This document shows, one piece after another, positions 36,989-45,233 of a stretch of DNA of 64,000 nt. Below the pieces are notes generated by a model that saw only the letters and a list, made by a program, of their open reading frames with translations, did no database searches and was not told the origin of the DNA. The stretch comes from CAVYVZ01 sp963772065 (lineage in GTDB: Bacteria > Acidobacteriota > Vicinamibacteria > Vicinamibacterales > UBA2999). The stretch spans positions 124,001-188,000 of the forward strand of contig CAVYVZ010000006.1 in assembly GCA_963772065.1 (NCBI GenBank). Reading direction: 5' to 3'. The position numbers were made by a program, and so were the translations under genes. Position 1 is the stretch's first letter. Every line of letters begins with the position of its first letter.

Positions 36989-38200
36989 GTGCTCAGCGCT
37001 GTGTGGAAGTCAGCGGAGGACGCGGTCGTCGGCGGCGATGTGGCGACGCTTGAACGTCTGCTTCGCGAACACCAGGAACTGTTTCGCACACGGCAACCGC
37101 AGTCATCGTGGTCTGGCGGTCTGACCCCGGACTATTCGGCGGCTGACGCGCGATCGATCATCGTAGGCAATCACGACTTCGAGAATTGGGATCAGTTCGC
37201 CGCCTACGCCGACGCGTTGAAGAACAGCACATCGGCCGTCGCACAATTCGAACGGACCGTGGATGCGATCGTGACCGGCGATGCCGTCGCCCTCGAACGA
37301 TTGCTCCGCCACAACCCGGATCTCGTTCGCGCGCGGTCCACGCGCAGACACCACTCGACGCTCCTCCACTACGTGGGAGCGAATGGCATTGAGGGCTTTC
37401 GTCAGCGCACGCCGCCCAATGCGGTCCAGATTACCGAGATTCTTCTTGAAGCCGGTGCGGAAGTCGACGCGGTTGCTGACATGTACGGAGGGGGATGTAC
37501 GACACTTGGCCTTGTCGCGACCAGCATTCATCCGAAAGTGGCGGGAGTGCTGCACGAATTGATCGATGTGCTGCTGGCGCACGGCGCGCGAATCGACGAC
37601 GGAGGCTCCGGCCGTGCACACGTGCTCGTCAACGGCTGTCTGGCCAACGGACGCGACGATGCAGCAGCGTTTCTCGCCAGTCGCGGAGCGCCTCTCGACC
37701 TCGAAGGGGCCGCGGGAGTTGGACGACTGGATATCGTCAAGTCATTCTTCAATCCGGACGGCAGTCTGAAAGAAACCGCGACGATGGCGCAGATGAAGGA
37801 CGGCTTCACGTGGGCGTGCGAGTACGGGCGCACAGACGTCGTCGAGTACCTTCTCGATCGCGGCATCGACGTGGGCGAGCTCCTCCCTCGTCCACATGGT
37901 CAGACAGGCCTGCACTGGGCCGCCTACGGTGGACATCTGGGTGCTGTGAAGACGCTCCTGAAGCGGCGCGCGCCCGTTGACGTGAAAGACCAGAGGTTTG
38001 GCGGAACCCCGCTCGGGTGGGCGCTTCACGGGTGGAACGAGAAGAAGAGGGATGCCGCGTCGAACGATGCCTACTATGACGTCGTGGCGCTCCTCGTCGC
38101 CGCAGGCGCACCTGTGGAACCGGCGTGGCTCAGTGATGAGAACGCCCGGGCCGACGCGCGGATGTTCGCGGCACTCGGTGGCACGACACACAATTCGTAA
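36989..38200 (+). CDS. Ankyrin-repeat protein
   Basis: A 403-residue protein with no signal peptide. The first 90 residues include LTPDYSAADARSIIVGNHDF, resembling the N-terminus of other bacterial ankyrin proteins. From about residue 90 to 390 there are ankyrin-like units, for example DAVALERLLRHNPDLVRA, VQITEILLEAGAEVDAV, LIDVLLAHGARIDD, GLHWAAYGGHLGAVKTLL and DVVALLVAAGAPVE. Four to five repeats are clear and others are degenerate. Such proteins bind other proteins; no partner is evident. GGAGGA precedes GTG 36989. Confidence 0.88.
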   Translation: MLSAVWKSAEDAVVGGDVATLERLLREHQELFRTRQPQSSWSGGLTPDYSAADARSIIVGNHDFENWDQFAAYADALKNSTSAVAQFERTVDAIVTGDAVALERLLRHNPDLVRARSTRRHHSTLLHYVGANGIEGFRQRTPPNAVQITEILLEAGAEVDAVADMYGGGCTTLGLVATSIHPKVAGVLHELIDVLLAHGARIDDGGSGRAHVLVNGCLANGRDDAAAFLASRGAPLDLEGAAGVGRLDIVKSFFNPDGSLKETATMAQMKDGFTWACEYGRTDVVEYLLDRGIDVGELLPRPHGQTGLHWAAYGGHLGAVKTLLKRRAPVDVKDQRFGGTPLGWALHGWNEKKRDAASNDAYYDVVALLVAAGAPVEPAWLSDENARADARMFAALGGTTHNS

Positions 38201-38206
38201 CGATTG

Positions 38207-40294
38207 TTACGCTCTGTGCAGGGCGATCCCAGACCGGCGCTCGTCGAGCATGCGCCTGACGGTGCTTGCAATGGCGTCGACCGCGTGTGCTGGCCGCAAG
38301 CCGCGCTCGTTGATGCCGCAGATCGCCGTGGTGGCGGAATGGTCGAGGTCGGATCGCCAGCGTGACTGCCCCGCCGCGTCGCGGCCATAGGTCAGGTACG
38401 CCGACATCGTATTGAGGCCGGTGCCCGGTCGCTCGCCGATGAAGTGGACGACGCTCAGCGCCTCCACCAGCCCGCCGATGTGATATCCGGCGCGAACGCG
38501 CCCGTTCTGTACCACCACGTCGACCTCTCCAACGTGATGTCCCGCTTCGATGAGCCGGCGGCGAAGCGGCGGAAGCAGGAGCCGGAGCTGTTCGTTCACG
38601 GCGTCCGCGTTCAGCCCGTCGGAGATCACGAGCTGCACCTGCGGCCTTCGCGATGGATAGGCACGGCTGAGGACGTCGGCATCCTCGGGCCGAAGACGCT
38701 CGCCTGCTGGCGGATGTGCGAGGTAGTCTTCGCGATCGGCCGCCGTGGTCCGTACGCGGACGTAGCGCGGTGACGAATGGTCGACGGCCGCGTCGGCCAG
38801 CGCGGCATACAGCGCCCGGCGCGCGTGCTCGTAAATCGCCTCGAGCCGGGCGTCCACCGCGGCCGGGGGCGCGCAGTCCGTCCCGCAGCTGTACCCGAGG
38901 TCGAACCCGCGCCGCTGCAAGTCCTCGAGCGTCCGTCGTCCTTCCTCGGCAAGCGATGCCGCCGTGCGCGAATCGCCGCCGGCCTTCGCGTAGAGCGCAA
39001 AGAGCCGGGCCGTCGCATCAGGACGCCCGTCCGCGTCGCGCACGTCCATTTCACGAAGCCGGCGCTGCATGGCCGACGTCATCTGCGATCCGTACCGCCG
39101 GCGCATGCGCGGATGGTCGCGGAACGAAGTCGTCAGGTACCCGAGCATCGGGTCGGCGTTGCCCGCCACCGCCATGAGGTACGCCGGCGCGGCGTTCCCG
39201 ACGATGCGCTCGGTGAGATCGCGCAGCTCCCTCGGTGGGATGCCCATATGGAACGTCGCGCAGACGTCGAGTCCCATCGTGACGCCGTGCAGCTTGGCCA
39301 TGACGACATCCTCGAGGCACGCGCGCTCGAGCTGCTCCGCCGTCCGGAACACCTCGGGGCCGATGAACCCCGCGACGTCATTGACGATCATCCACGCGCC
39401 GGTTCGCCTGCCGATGTGCCGCGCCACGCCGTACGCGCGAGCCTCGAGCGTCACCATGTCGACGCCCTCTGCCGCTCCGTTCGTCACGGCGGATCCCTGC
39501 CCCGTTTCGAAGTAGAGGCCGCCGAAGCTGCGCGCGAGATCGAGGAGCGCATCGACATCGAGGCCCACCATCCCCGCCAGCGCGCGCGACGTTCCGGCAA
39601 GGCTCTGGAACCCGACGTCCACCCGCGTGCGTTCCCGCGCGCGGTGCTGCTTCACCATGTCCGATAGCACGCAATAGCGGGTCGGAAGCCGAAGGCGGCT
39701 CACGACGCGCTCCAGCAGCTCCTCGAGACGGACGATCGTGTCGAGGTCGTCGCTGGCCGGATTGAGGCCGAGGATGACGTCGCCGCAGCCGTACGCGAGG
39801 CCCTCGAAGATCGAGAAGAGGATCTCCGTCTCGTCGTCTCCTGGGCTGTTCGGCTGGATGCGGGAGCCGAAATGCGTGGGTGACCCGATCGTGACGCCCT
39901 CGCCCGGCAGCGGATTAAACATGACCCGGGCGACGGACGAGAGCTCCTCGTTCGTCATCACCTTGACGACCGCGGCAACGGCTTCGCTCGTCAATCCGTC
40001 GCGGTAGGCGTTCACCCAGTCAACCGCGCCGGGGCCGAGCAGCATGGCCTTGAGCTGTGCGACGGTGAAGTGATCAATCTGCCGCGCGAGCGAGGTATCG
40101 AGCGAGCTGGCGAGCGCATCGGTGACGCCGTCCTCGACGAGGACGGCGCCGCGAATATCGCGCAGGCTTGCGGCGAGGAGCGCAGCCCGCGCGCCACTCC
40201 GAACACCCTCATCGCGTGAGCCGCCTACGAGCAGGTCGCCTTCCTTGAAGGCGTTCGCAAGCGTCAGCGTCAGGCGCAGTTCGGCTGGATTCAT
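38207..40294 (-). CDS. Fused ethanolamine ammonia-lyase EutB-EutC
   Basis: A single 695-residue chain holds both subunits of the adenosylcobalamin enzyme that cleaves ethanolamine to acetaldehyde and ammonia. Residues about 1-430 match the EutB TIM barrel (FKEGDLLVGGSRDEGVRSGA, FNPLPGEGVTIGSPTHFGSR, YGCGDVILGLNPASDD, FETGQGSAVTNGA, LGYLTTSFRDHPRMRR). Residues about 551-695 match the second half of EutC (QLVISDGLNADAVNEQL, VHFIGERPGTGLNTMSAYLT, CGINERGLRPAHAVD). The usual EutC N-terminal half (R-G-R-x-GxRPRT...LRFLADHA) is absent; a linker of about 120 residues unlike either subunit stands in its place. No eut microcompartment genes are near. Substrate could differ from ethanolamine. Confidence 0.88.
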   Translation of the reverse strand: MNPAELRLTLTLANAFKEGDLLVGGSRDEGVRSGARAALLAASLRDIRGAVLVEDGVTDALASSLDTSLARQIDHFTVAQLKAMLLGPGAVDWVNAYRDGLTSEAVAAVVKVMTNEELSSVARVMFNPLPGEGVTIGSPTHFGSRIQPNSPGDDETEILFSIFEGLAYGCGDVILGLNPASDDLDTIVRLEELLERVVSRLRLPTRYCVLSDMVKQHRARERTRVDVGFQSLAGTSRALAGMVGLDVDALLDLARSFGGLYFETGQGSAVTNGAAEGVDMVTLEARAYGVARHIGRRTGAWMIVNDVAGFIGPEVFRTAEQLERACLEDVVMAKLHGVTMGLDVCATFHMGIPPRELRDLTERIVGNAAPAYLMAVAGNADPMLGYLTTSFRDHPRMRRRYGSQMTSAMQRRLREMDVRDADGRPDATARLFALYAKAGGDSRTAASLAEEGRRTLEDLQRRGFDLGYSCGTDCAPPAAVDARLEAIYEHARRALYAALADAAVDHSSPRYVRVRTTAADREDYLAHPPAGERLRPEDADVLSRAYPSRRPQVQLVISDGLNADAVNEQLRLLLPPLRRRLIEAGHHVGEVDVVVQNGRVRAGYHIGGLVEALSVVHFIGERPGTGLNTMSAYLTYGRDAAGQSRWRSDLDHSATTAICGINERGLRPAHAVDAIASTVRRMLDERRSGIALHRA

Positions 40295-40348
40295 GCCTCA
40301 CCATGCGCGGAGCCTGACGCGCCCGGGCGGATCATCAACCACGAGACT

Positions 40349-40392
40349 CACGAAAAGCACGAAACGACCTTCGTGGGTTTCGTGCTTTCGTG
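40349..40392. repeat. Palindromic element with CACGAAAGCACGAAA arms
   Basis: Left arm CACGAAAAGCACGAAACGAC (40349-40368) and right arm GTGGGTTTCGTGCTTTCGTG (40373-40392) pair over most of 20 bases around a four-base loop. It lies just past the stop of the Gfo/Idh/MocA gene and before the EutB-EutC start on the same strand. It may be a terminator or a dispersed REP-like element; there is no T-run. Confidence 0.7.
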
Positions 40393-40398
40393 GCTTCG

Positions 40399-41866
40399 TT
40401 ACGACGACTTCAGTATCTCGAAGCCCTTTCGATACTCGCGTGTCAACAGCCGGTCCGCCTTCTTGTCGTCGACGAACGTTTCGGTCTTGCCGTCGAACGT
40501 CACCTCGTGCCCCACGCGGTATGCGATGTTCGCGAGATGCGGCAGCGCCGATGACAGATGCCCTTCGACGATGTTGCTGGCCAGCAGCTTCGAGTCGTCG
40601 GCCCTGATCGCGTCGACGAAGTTCCGGTAGTGAGGCGATTCCGTGCTCGTGAGCACGAGCGGATCGCTGCCGCTGGTCTTGTCGGCGACTTCGACGCCCG
40701 GTCCCTTCTCGTTCTTCGGCCCGAAGTAGGACTGCCAGGTGCTGCCGTCGCCGTCGATCCACAGCCAGCCCTTCGTGCCATAGAACAGGTTGCCGATCTT
40801 CTGCGTCCCTTCGTCGTTCGTGAACTGCCCGCGCGTGGCGAATTCGAAGATGGTCCCGTCCGCATACTCGAACAACGTCGTGTGCGTGTCGGGTGTCTCC
40901 TGCGAGGCCTCGGGTCCGAAATAGCCGCCGATCGATCGGATCGAGACCGGATGCTCCTGCTTGTTCAGGCCCCAGCGCGCGATGTCGAACTGGTGCGGCC
41001 CCTGGTTGCCGGTGTCGCCGTCGCCGTAGTCCCAGTGCCAGTGCCAGTTGTAATGGAAGCGATTGCGGTTGAACGCGCGCTTCGGCGCCGGTCCGAGCCA
41101 CAGGTCGTAGTCGACCTTCGAGAGATACTGCTCGTCGTATGTCGGCTCGTAGTTGCTGGACGTGACCGTGAGGGCGAACTGCTCTCCCGGCGCCATCGGG
41201 CCGTCCGGGTACTTGCCGATCGGCGGGCGTGGCTTGTAGCAGAGGCCGCGCGCCATATAGACCTTGCCGATGCCGCCGTCGTGGATGAACTTGATGGCTT
41301 CGCGAACCGCGGGCCGGCTGCGGTTCATCGGTACCGACCTGCACGAGGCCCTTGTACTTGTTCGCTGCGTTGATCATCTGACGGCCTTCCCACACGGTGT
41401 GGGATGCCGGCTTCTCGACGAACACGTGCTTGCCCGCCTGCAAACCCCAGATGGTCGCGAGCGCATGCCAGTGATTTGGCGTTGCGACGATGATCGCGTC
41501 GATGTCCTTGTCGTCGAGGACCCGCCGGAGATCCTGGACGAAGCCGGGCTTGAACGTGGGCACGTCTGCCAGCTTCTCGTCGTTGATCCGCGAGGCGGCC
41601 AGGTTCGCGTCGATGTCGCAGAGAGTCTTGATCTCCACGTTCGCAAGTCGAGCGAACCCGCGCTTCAGCGAATTGCCCTGGCCGCGGATGCCGATGCTGG
41701 CCAGGACCACGCGATCGTTGGCCCCGATCACACGCCGGCTGACGATGGGCGCCGCGCTGGCGTGCACGCCGAGCAGCTCGCTTCCGGCCACCAGGCCGGC
41801 CGCGGCGCCGAGGCGCGACGCGAATTCGCGCCGTGAGATACCCGTCTCGTCATGTCGCTCGGCCAC
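40399..41866 (-). CDS. Tat-exported Gfo/Idh/MocA-family oxidoreductase, one frameshift
   Basis: A 488-residue secreted member of the family common in Acidobacteriota and Planctomycetota. The Tat signal reads SRREFASRLGAAAGLVAGSE. The Rossmann part has VLASIGIRGQGNS, IIVATPNHWHALAT and the EKP motif in HVFVEKPASHTVWEG. The frame breaks near 41331: KGLVQVGT continues in another frame as MNRSRPAVREAIKFIHDGGI. One extra C (ACC-GATG) explains it. The second part has the family block NRNRFHYNWHWHWDYGDGDT and GNQGPHQFDIARWGL. Export of NAD(P)-binding proteins with cofactor through Tat is known for the family. It is preceded by the receiver gene, which diverges. Confidence 0.92.
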
Positions 41867-41982
41867 AGTAACCTCCTTTGTCCCGACGGGCCCTTCGACC
41901 TGCTCAGGGCCGGCAGGAACTCGGCCCTATCGTAAGCGATCTATCATGTCCGCGGCATCCAGATTCCGGCCACGAGGTTCCC

Positions 41983-42453
41983 ATGCCCCTGCCCGATCCT
42001 GCGCCCGTTCTCGTGGTTGATGACGATGACCTCGTCCGCAGCATTCTGCTCAGCAGGCTGGAACGGTTGAACATACCCGTCGTCGCCGCGGCGACCGCGG
42101 AGGAAGCGCTTGCGAAAATGGAGATGATGCGGGTGGCCGCGCTGGTGCTCGACCTTCACATGCCGGGCCAGTCGGGCCTCGTTCTGGCGGAGTTCGTGCG
42201 CCTCTTCGGTGCGCACCTGACCGGCGTTCCGATTCTCATCTTCACCGGCACGGCGCTGACGCCGCAGACGCTGGAGCTGGCGAGGCGCTATAACGCCGAC
42301 GTCTTCACGAAGCCGGTCGATCTCAACGCGCTCCTGCAGCGTCTCGCGGTCGTGGCGGATCCGACGCAGCAGCGGCTTCGCATGGAGCGGTTGATCTCGG
42401 GCGCCGGGCCCGACGGAGGCCTACCGGGGGACCCTCGGGAGCCCGAGAGCTAG
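41983..42453 (+). CDS. Single-domain response regulator (receiver)
   Basis: A 156-residue REC protein. VLVVDDDDLVRSIL holds the acidic pair, AALVLDLHMPGQSGL the phospho-acceptor Asp, ILIFTGTAL the Thr and VFTKPVDL the Lys. A short C-terminal tail of low complexity follows. GAGG precedes ATG 41983; the longer frame from 41878 lacks support. No histidine kinase is adjacent. It ends 3 bases before the convergent permease stop. Confidence 0.88.
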   Translation: MPLPDPAPVLVVDDDDLVRSILLSRLERLNIPVVAAATAEEALAKMEMMRVAALVLDLHMPGQSGLVLAEFVRLFGAHLTGVPILIFTGTALTPQTLELARRYNADVFTKPVDLNALLQRLAVVADPTQQRLRMERLISGAGPDGGLPGDPREPES

Positions 42454-42456
42454 CTC

Positions 42457-45198
42457 CTATTCGCCGCGCAGCGTGATCAGCGGATCGAGGCGGGCCGCCC
42501 GCCTGGCTGGCAGATACGCCGCCACCCACGCCGCCGCCGACAGCAGCACGACGATCGCAGCGAACACCGACGGATCCGTCGTGCTGACGCCAAACAGAAG
42601 TGCCGCGATCGCACGGCTCGTGAGCAGCGCGCCTGCCAGGCCGAATACGACGCCGAGCGCAACCATGTTGAGTCCCTGCCGCAGGACGAGTGTCACGACG
42701 TCCCGCCTGGCCGCTCCAAGCGCAAAGCGGATCCCGAACTCGCGCGCGCGCTGCGTCACGCTGTACGACATGACGCCATAGATTCCAATCGCCGCCAGCA
42801 GCACGGCCAATCCCGCGAACGCGCCGAGCACGTTCATCTGCAGGCGTGGCTGCGCGATCGACGCGGCGATGCGCGCGCTCATCGTCCGGATGTTCGCGAC
42901 CGGCTGCTCGCGATCCACCTCGGCGATCCGATCGCGGATTGCGCCGGCCAGCAAGAGCGGATCGCCGTCGGTGCGGACGACCAGAAACATGTTCGTGGTT
43001 CCTTCCGATCCCTGGGCAAACGGCGCGTACACGAGTGGCAGCGCCGCCCGACTGAGCGCTCCGTAGCGAACATCGTCAGCAACGCCCACGACCGTAAACC
43101 TGTCCGGCTCGTAGCCTTCAGGGATCGTTCCATTGCGCCGTGCCTCGTCGATGACGGAGGCAGGAAGCAAATGCAAGGGCGGGTTGACGGACAGCACCCT
43201 TCCCACAGGGTCCTGCCCGTTCCAGTGGCGTCGGACCATTTCGCGGTTCACGATCACGACTTTTGGTGCGTCACGCGTGTCGCGATCCGTGAACGCGCGC
43301 CCGCTCACGATCCGGATCCCGAGCGCCCGGAAATAGTCCCCGGCGACCACGCGGTATTGGATCTGCGAGAGGGCGTCAACGCTGTTCGGCAGCGGCCGAT
43401 CGAAAAGCGTCACGCGCTTGCTCCAGACCTCTCCCATGAGGGGCAGACCATTGATGGCTCCAACGGCATTCGCGCCGGGCACGCCTCTCACCCGATCGAC
43501 GACGTCGGCGAAGAACCGAATCGAGCGCGTATACGCCAACGGCGAGAGCTGCCGCTCCAGATCCCGATCGATATACTTCTGCGGCGGCAGGTTGACCTGC
43601 ATCGTCAGGACGCCATCGGGGTGGAAACCGGCCTCGACGTGCAGGAGCTGATAGAGGCTTTTCACCATCAGCCCGGCCCCACACAGCAGCACGAGCGACA
43701 ACGCGACCTGCGCGACGACGAGCCCGCTTTGCAGACGCCGGCGTCGGGGCGCATCGGATCCGGCCCGCGCGCCATCCTTCAGGCTGTCGCTGACGTCCGC
43801 AGACGCCGTGTGTGATGCCGGCGCCAGGCCGAGAAGCATTCCGGCGAGCGTGGCGACTCCGAAGGTAAACGTCAGCACCACGGGGTCGAGTCGAATATCC
43901 TCCGCCCGAGGGAGCACCCGTTGACTCACCAGATTGAGGGCGTCCATCGAGACATAGGCGAGGCCGAGCCCGAGTGCACCGCCTGCGGCGGACAGCACGA
44001 GGCTCTCTATCAGAAACTGTCGAAACAGCCGGGTACGCGTCGCGCCCACCGCAAGGCGAACGGCGATCTCACGATGGCGGACGGATGCTCGCGCGAGCAG
44101 CAGGTTCGCGAGATTCGCACATGAAATCAGAAGAACGAACCCGACGGCGGACAGCATCACGAGCACGGCCTGGCGCACATCCCTGACCAGCACGTCGCGC
44201 AACGGCGTCACCTCGATCACCGTACCCTCGTTGACCGACTGCTCCGCGATAATCGCCTCGGATAGCCGGTTCAAGTCGATGGATGCATGCTCTCGCGAGA
44301 CCTGTGGCTTGAGCCTGCCGATCATCGACAGGAAGTAATTGCTGTGAGAATTCATGTGGTCGCCGGCATCGAACGACATCGGTACGACCAGATCCGCCTC
44401 CAGGGCAAGAAATGAGAACGTGCGAGCGAGAACCCCGACAACCTCGTACGGCTCGCCGTTGAGGAGAATGCGTCGACCGAGGATCGCCGGATCCGCGCCG
44501 AAGCGACGCTGCCACAAGCCGTCGCTCAGGATCGCGACGCGATGCGAGCCCCACTGCTCCTCGCGCACGGCAAAGCCGCGGCCGAGCGCGGGCGCCGTTC
44601 CAAGCGTTCTGAAGAAGCCCGGCGAGACGATCAGCGTGGGGACGCGTTCTGGTTCGCGCCCGCCCGTCAGGTTGTAGGGCCGTGTGTAGAACGCATCCAG
44701 ATCCAGCGTCCGGTTTTTTTCGCGATAGGTATAGAAGTCCGGCGGCGAGGTGGCCATCGAACGCCGGCCCTCGGCGTCGGCCGTTTGAACGAACATGAGC
44801 CGCTGCGGGTCGCCATAGGGCAGCGATCTCAGAAGCAGCGTGTTGACCACACTGAACATGACCGTGTTGGCGCCGATGCCGATCGCCAGGGTCAAGAGCA
44901 CGACGGTGCTGAACCCAGGCGTTCGGCGCATCATCCGCAGCGCGAATTTGATGTCTTGTATTGCGTCATCCACGGGCGGAAGGCGGGCGCGATCTCGATA
45001 CTGTTCCTTCACCTGCTCGACTCCGCCCAATTTGATGAGCGCATCCCGGCGCGCCTCCTCTGGGCTCATGCCCGCTCGACGGTTGTCGTCGACGTGCATC
45101 GCGAGATGGGCTTCGAGCTCGTCCGATATTTCGGCGTCCCGGTGCCTGCCACCGAATACACCGCCGAGTCTCCGAAGCGACGCGAGAAGAGCCCTCAT
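42457..45198 (-). CDS. Orphan MacB/FtsX-type permease (ADOP family), copy 1
   Basis: A 913-residue duplicated permease of the acidobacterial ADOP type. A cytoplasmic prefix of about 75 residues (ISDELEAHLAMHVDDNRRAG, EARRDALIKLGGVEQVKE) precedes TM1 (VVLLTLAIGIGANTVMFSVV) and a MacB periplasmic core domain. FtsX TM clusters follow at about 335-470 and 790-905 (SSAVGFVLLISCANLANLLL-like VGFVLLISCANLANLLLARA; GLAVLLAAIGIYGVMSYSVT). No ABC ATPase is encoded next to it, hence orphan. It may use a distant ATPase or act otherwise; export of antibiotics or lipoproteins is inferred from MacB. GGAGGTGAACCA precedes the ATG. It lies 35 bases after copy 2. Confidence 0.93.
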   Translation of the reverse strand: MRALLASLRRLGGVFGGRHRDAEISDELEAHLAMHVDDNRRAGMSPEEARRDALIKLGGVEQVKEQYRDRARLPPVDDAIQDIKFALRMMRRTPGFSTVVLLTLAIGIGANTVMFSVVNTLLLRSLPYGDPQRLMFVQTADAEGRRSMATSPPDFYTYREKNRTLDLDAFYTRPYNLTGGREPERVPTLIVSPGFFRTLGTAPALGRGFAVREEQWGSHRVAILSDGLWQRRFGADPAILGRRILLNGEPYEVVGVLARTFSFLALEADLVVPMSFDAGDHMNSHSNYFLSMIGRLKPQVSREHASIDLNRLSEAIIAEQSVNEGTVIEVTPLRDVLVRDVRQAVLVMLSAVGFVLLISCANLANLLLARASVRHREIAVRLAVGATRTRLFRQFLIESLVLSAAGGALGLGLAYVSMDALNLVSQRVLPRAEDIRLDPVVLTFTFGVATLAGMLLGLAPASHTASADVSDSLKDGARAGSDAPRRRRLQSGLVVAQVALSLVLLCGAGLMVKSLYQLLHVEAGFHPDGVLTMQVNLPPQKYIDRDLERQLSPLAYTRSIRFFADVVDRVRGVPGANAVGAINGLPLMGEVWSKRVTLFDRPLPNSVDALSQIQYRVVAGDYFRALGIRIVSGRAFTDRDTRDAPKVVIVNREMVRRHWNGQDPVGRVLSVNPPLHLLPASVIDEARRNGTIPEGYEPDRFTVVGVADDVRYGALSRAALPLVYAPFAQGSEGTTNMFLVVRTDGDPLLLAGAIRDRIAEVDREQPVANIRTMSARIAASIAQPRLQMNVLGAFAGLAVLLAAIGIYGVMSYSVTQRAREFGIRFALGAARRDVVTLVLRQGLNMVALGVVFGLAGALLTSRAIAALLFGVSTTDPSVFAAIVVLLSAAAWVAAYLPARRAARLDPLITLRGE

Positions 45199-45233
45199 TG
45201 GTTCACCTCCGTTCGGGAGACCGTCGCGTTGGG

